64,000 bases of DNA, from positions 20,116,932 through 20,180,931 of the forward strand of contig NC_051433.1 in NCBI RefSeq assembly GCF_001649575.2, read 5' to 3'. This stretch comes from Kryptolebias marmoratus (taxonomy: Eukaryota > Chordata > Actinopteri > Cyprinodontiformes > Rivulidae). This document shows, one piece after another, positions 63,840 to 64,000 of this stretch. The translations under genes were made by a program, and so were the position numbers. Position 1 is the stretch's first letter, and each line of letters begins with the position of its first letter. A model generated the notes under the pieces. The model saw nothing but the letters and a program-made list of their open reading frames with translations. It was not told the DNA's origin and ran no database searches.

Positions 63840-64000
63840 CTGCTTGAGGTACAGGTGCTGGTCATAAAATTAGAATATCATGAAAAAGTAGATTGATTTT
63901 AGTAATTCCATTTAAAAAGTGAAACTTGTATATTATATTCATACATTACATACAAACTCATATATTTCAAATGTTTATTTCGTTTAATTTTGATGATTAC
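63840..64000. mobile_element. End of a DNA-transposon-like repeat, cut by the window edge
   Basis: ACAGGTGCTGGTCATAAAAT, TAGAATATCATGAAAAAGTA, GTAATTCCATTTAAAAAGTG and TATATTTCAAATGTTTATTT form a block that I remember as a widespread fish repeat. It runs off the end of the window, so its class and length cannot be judged. Confidence 0.5.

Larger units (their letters stand above)
56621..64000. other. Repeat-rich intergenic DNA downstream of wdr1
   Basis: No recognised gene in 7.4 kb on either strand. It holds a poly-A run at about 57340-57364, repeat fragments at 57.96, 59.7, 61.45 and 63.84 kb, and one signal-peptide-like frame near 60.94 kb that is broken by TGA (see findings). Confidence 0.45.

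Noticed and set aside
1..64000. CRISPR arrays, bacterial operons, phage genes
   Set aside because: Split genes, U12 intron and fish repeats show a vertebrate nuclear genome. No regularly spaced direct repeats were seen.

Overview
The window is nuclear DNA from a bony fish, probably a percomorph teleost; I cannot name the species. Four conserved vertebrate genes with normal exon/intron structure could be rebuilt exon by exon, with reading phases that match at every junction. The DNA between them is AT-rich and carries fish-type repeats: hAT and Tc1 remnants, a tRNA-like SINE, a LINE 3' tail, and a dispersed repeat of at least seven copies.

Layout: (1) 1-1.3 kb, gnrh2 on the minus strand, encoding the chicken-II form of GnRH. 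(2) 1.3-9.1 kb, repeat-rich DNA with a near-perfect hairpin, a repeat carrying three DR1 nuclear-receptor motifs, and one unrecognised exon-like ORF. (3) 9.1-20.1 kb, ptpra (receptor tyrosine phosphatase alpha) on the minus strand, 20 coding exons and 787 aa. A candidate 5'UTR exon lies at 20.3 kb and a GC-rich candidate promoter near 33.2-33.8 kb, so 20.3-33 kb may be a long first intron. (4) 35.8-42.2 kb, idh3b (NAD isocitrate dehydrogenase beta subunit) on the minus strand, 11 coding exons and 386 aa, plus a second, alternative last exon 2 kb downstream. (5) 45.2-55.9 kb, wdr1/AIP1 on the plus strand, 15 coding exons and 606 aa, with one AT-AC (U12-type) intron and SRF (CArG) sites at its promoter. 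(6) 56.6-64 kb, no recognised gene.

The genes do unrelated jobs: a neuropeptide, a Src-activating membrane phosphatase, a TCA-cycle subunit and an actin-disassembly cofactor. They are not an operon. From memory, gnrh2, ptpra and idh3b all map to human 20p13, whereas WDR1 is on 4p16, so the idh3b/wdr1 junction would be a fish arrangement. The most notable observations are the minor-spliceosome intron in wdr1, the tandem alternative terminal exons of idh3b, the poly-threonine tract in the ptpra ectodomain, a 1.1-kb hAT insertion with an exact 8-bp target duplication, and the 33-bp-arm hairpin upstream of gnrh2. All calls come from reading the sequence; no database search was run.
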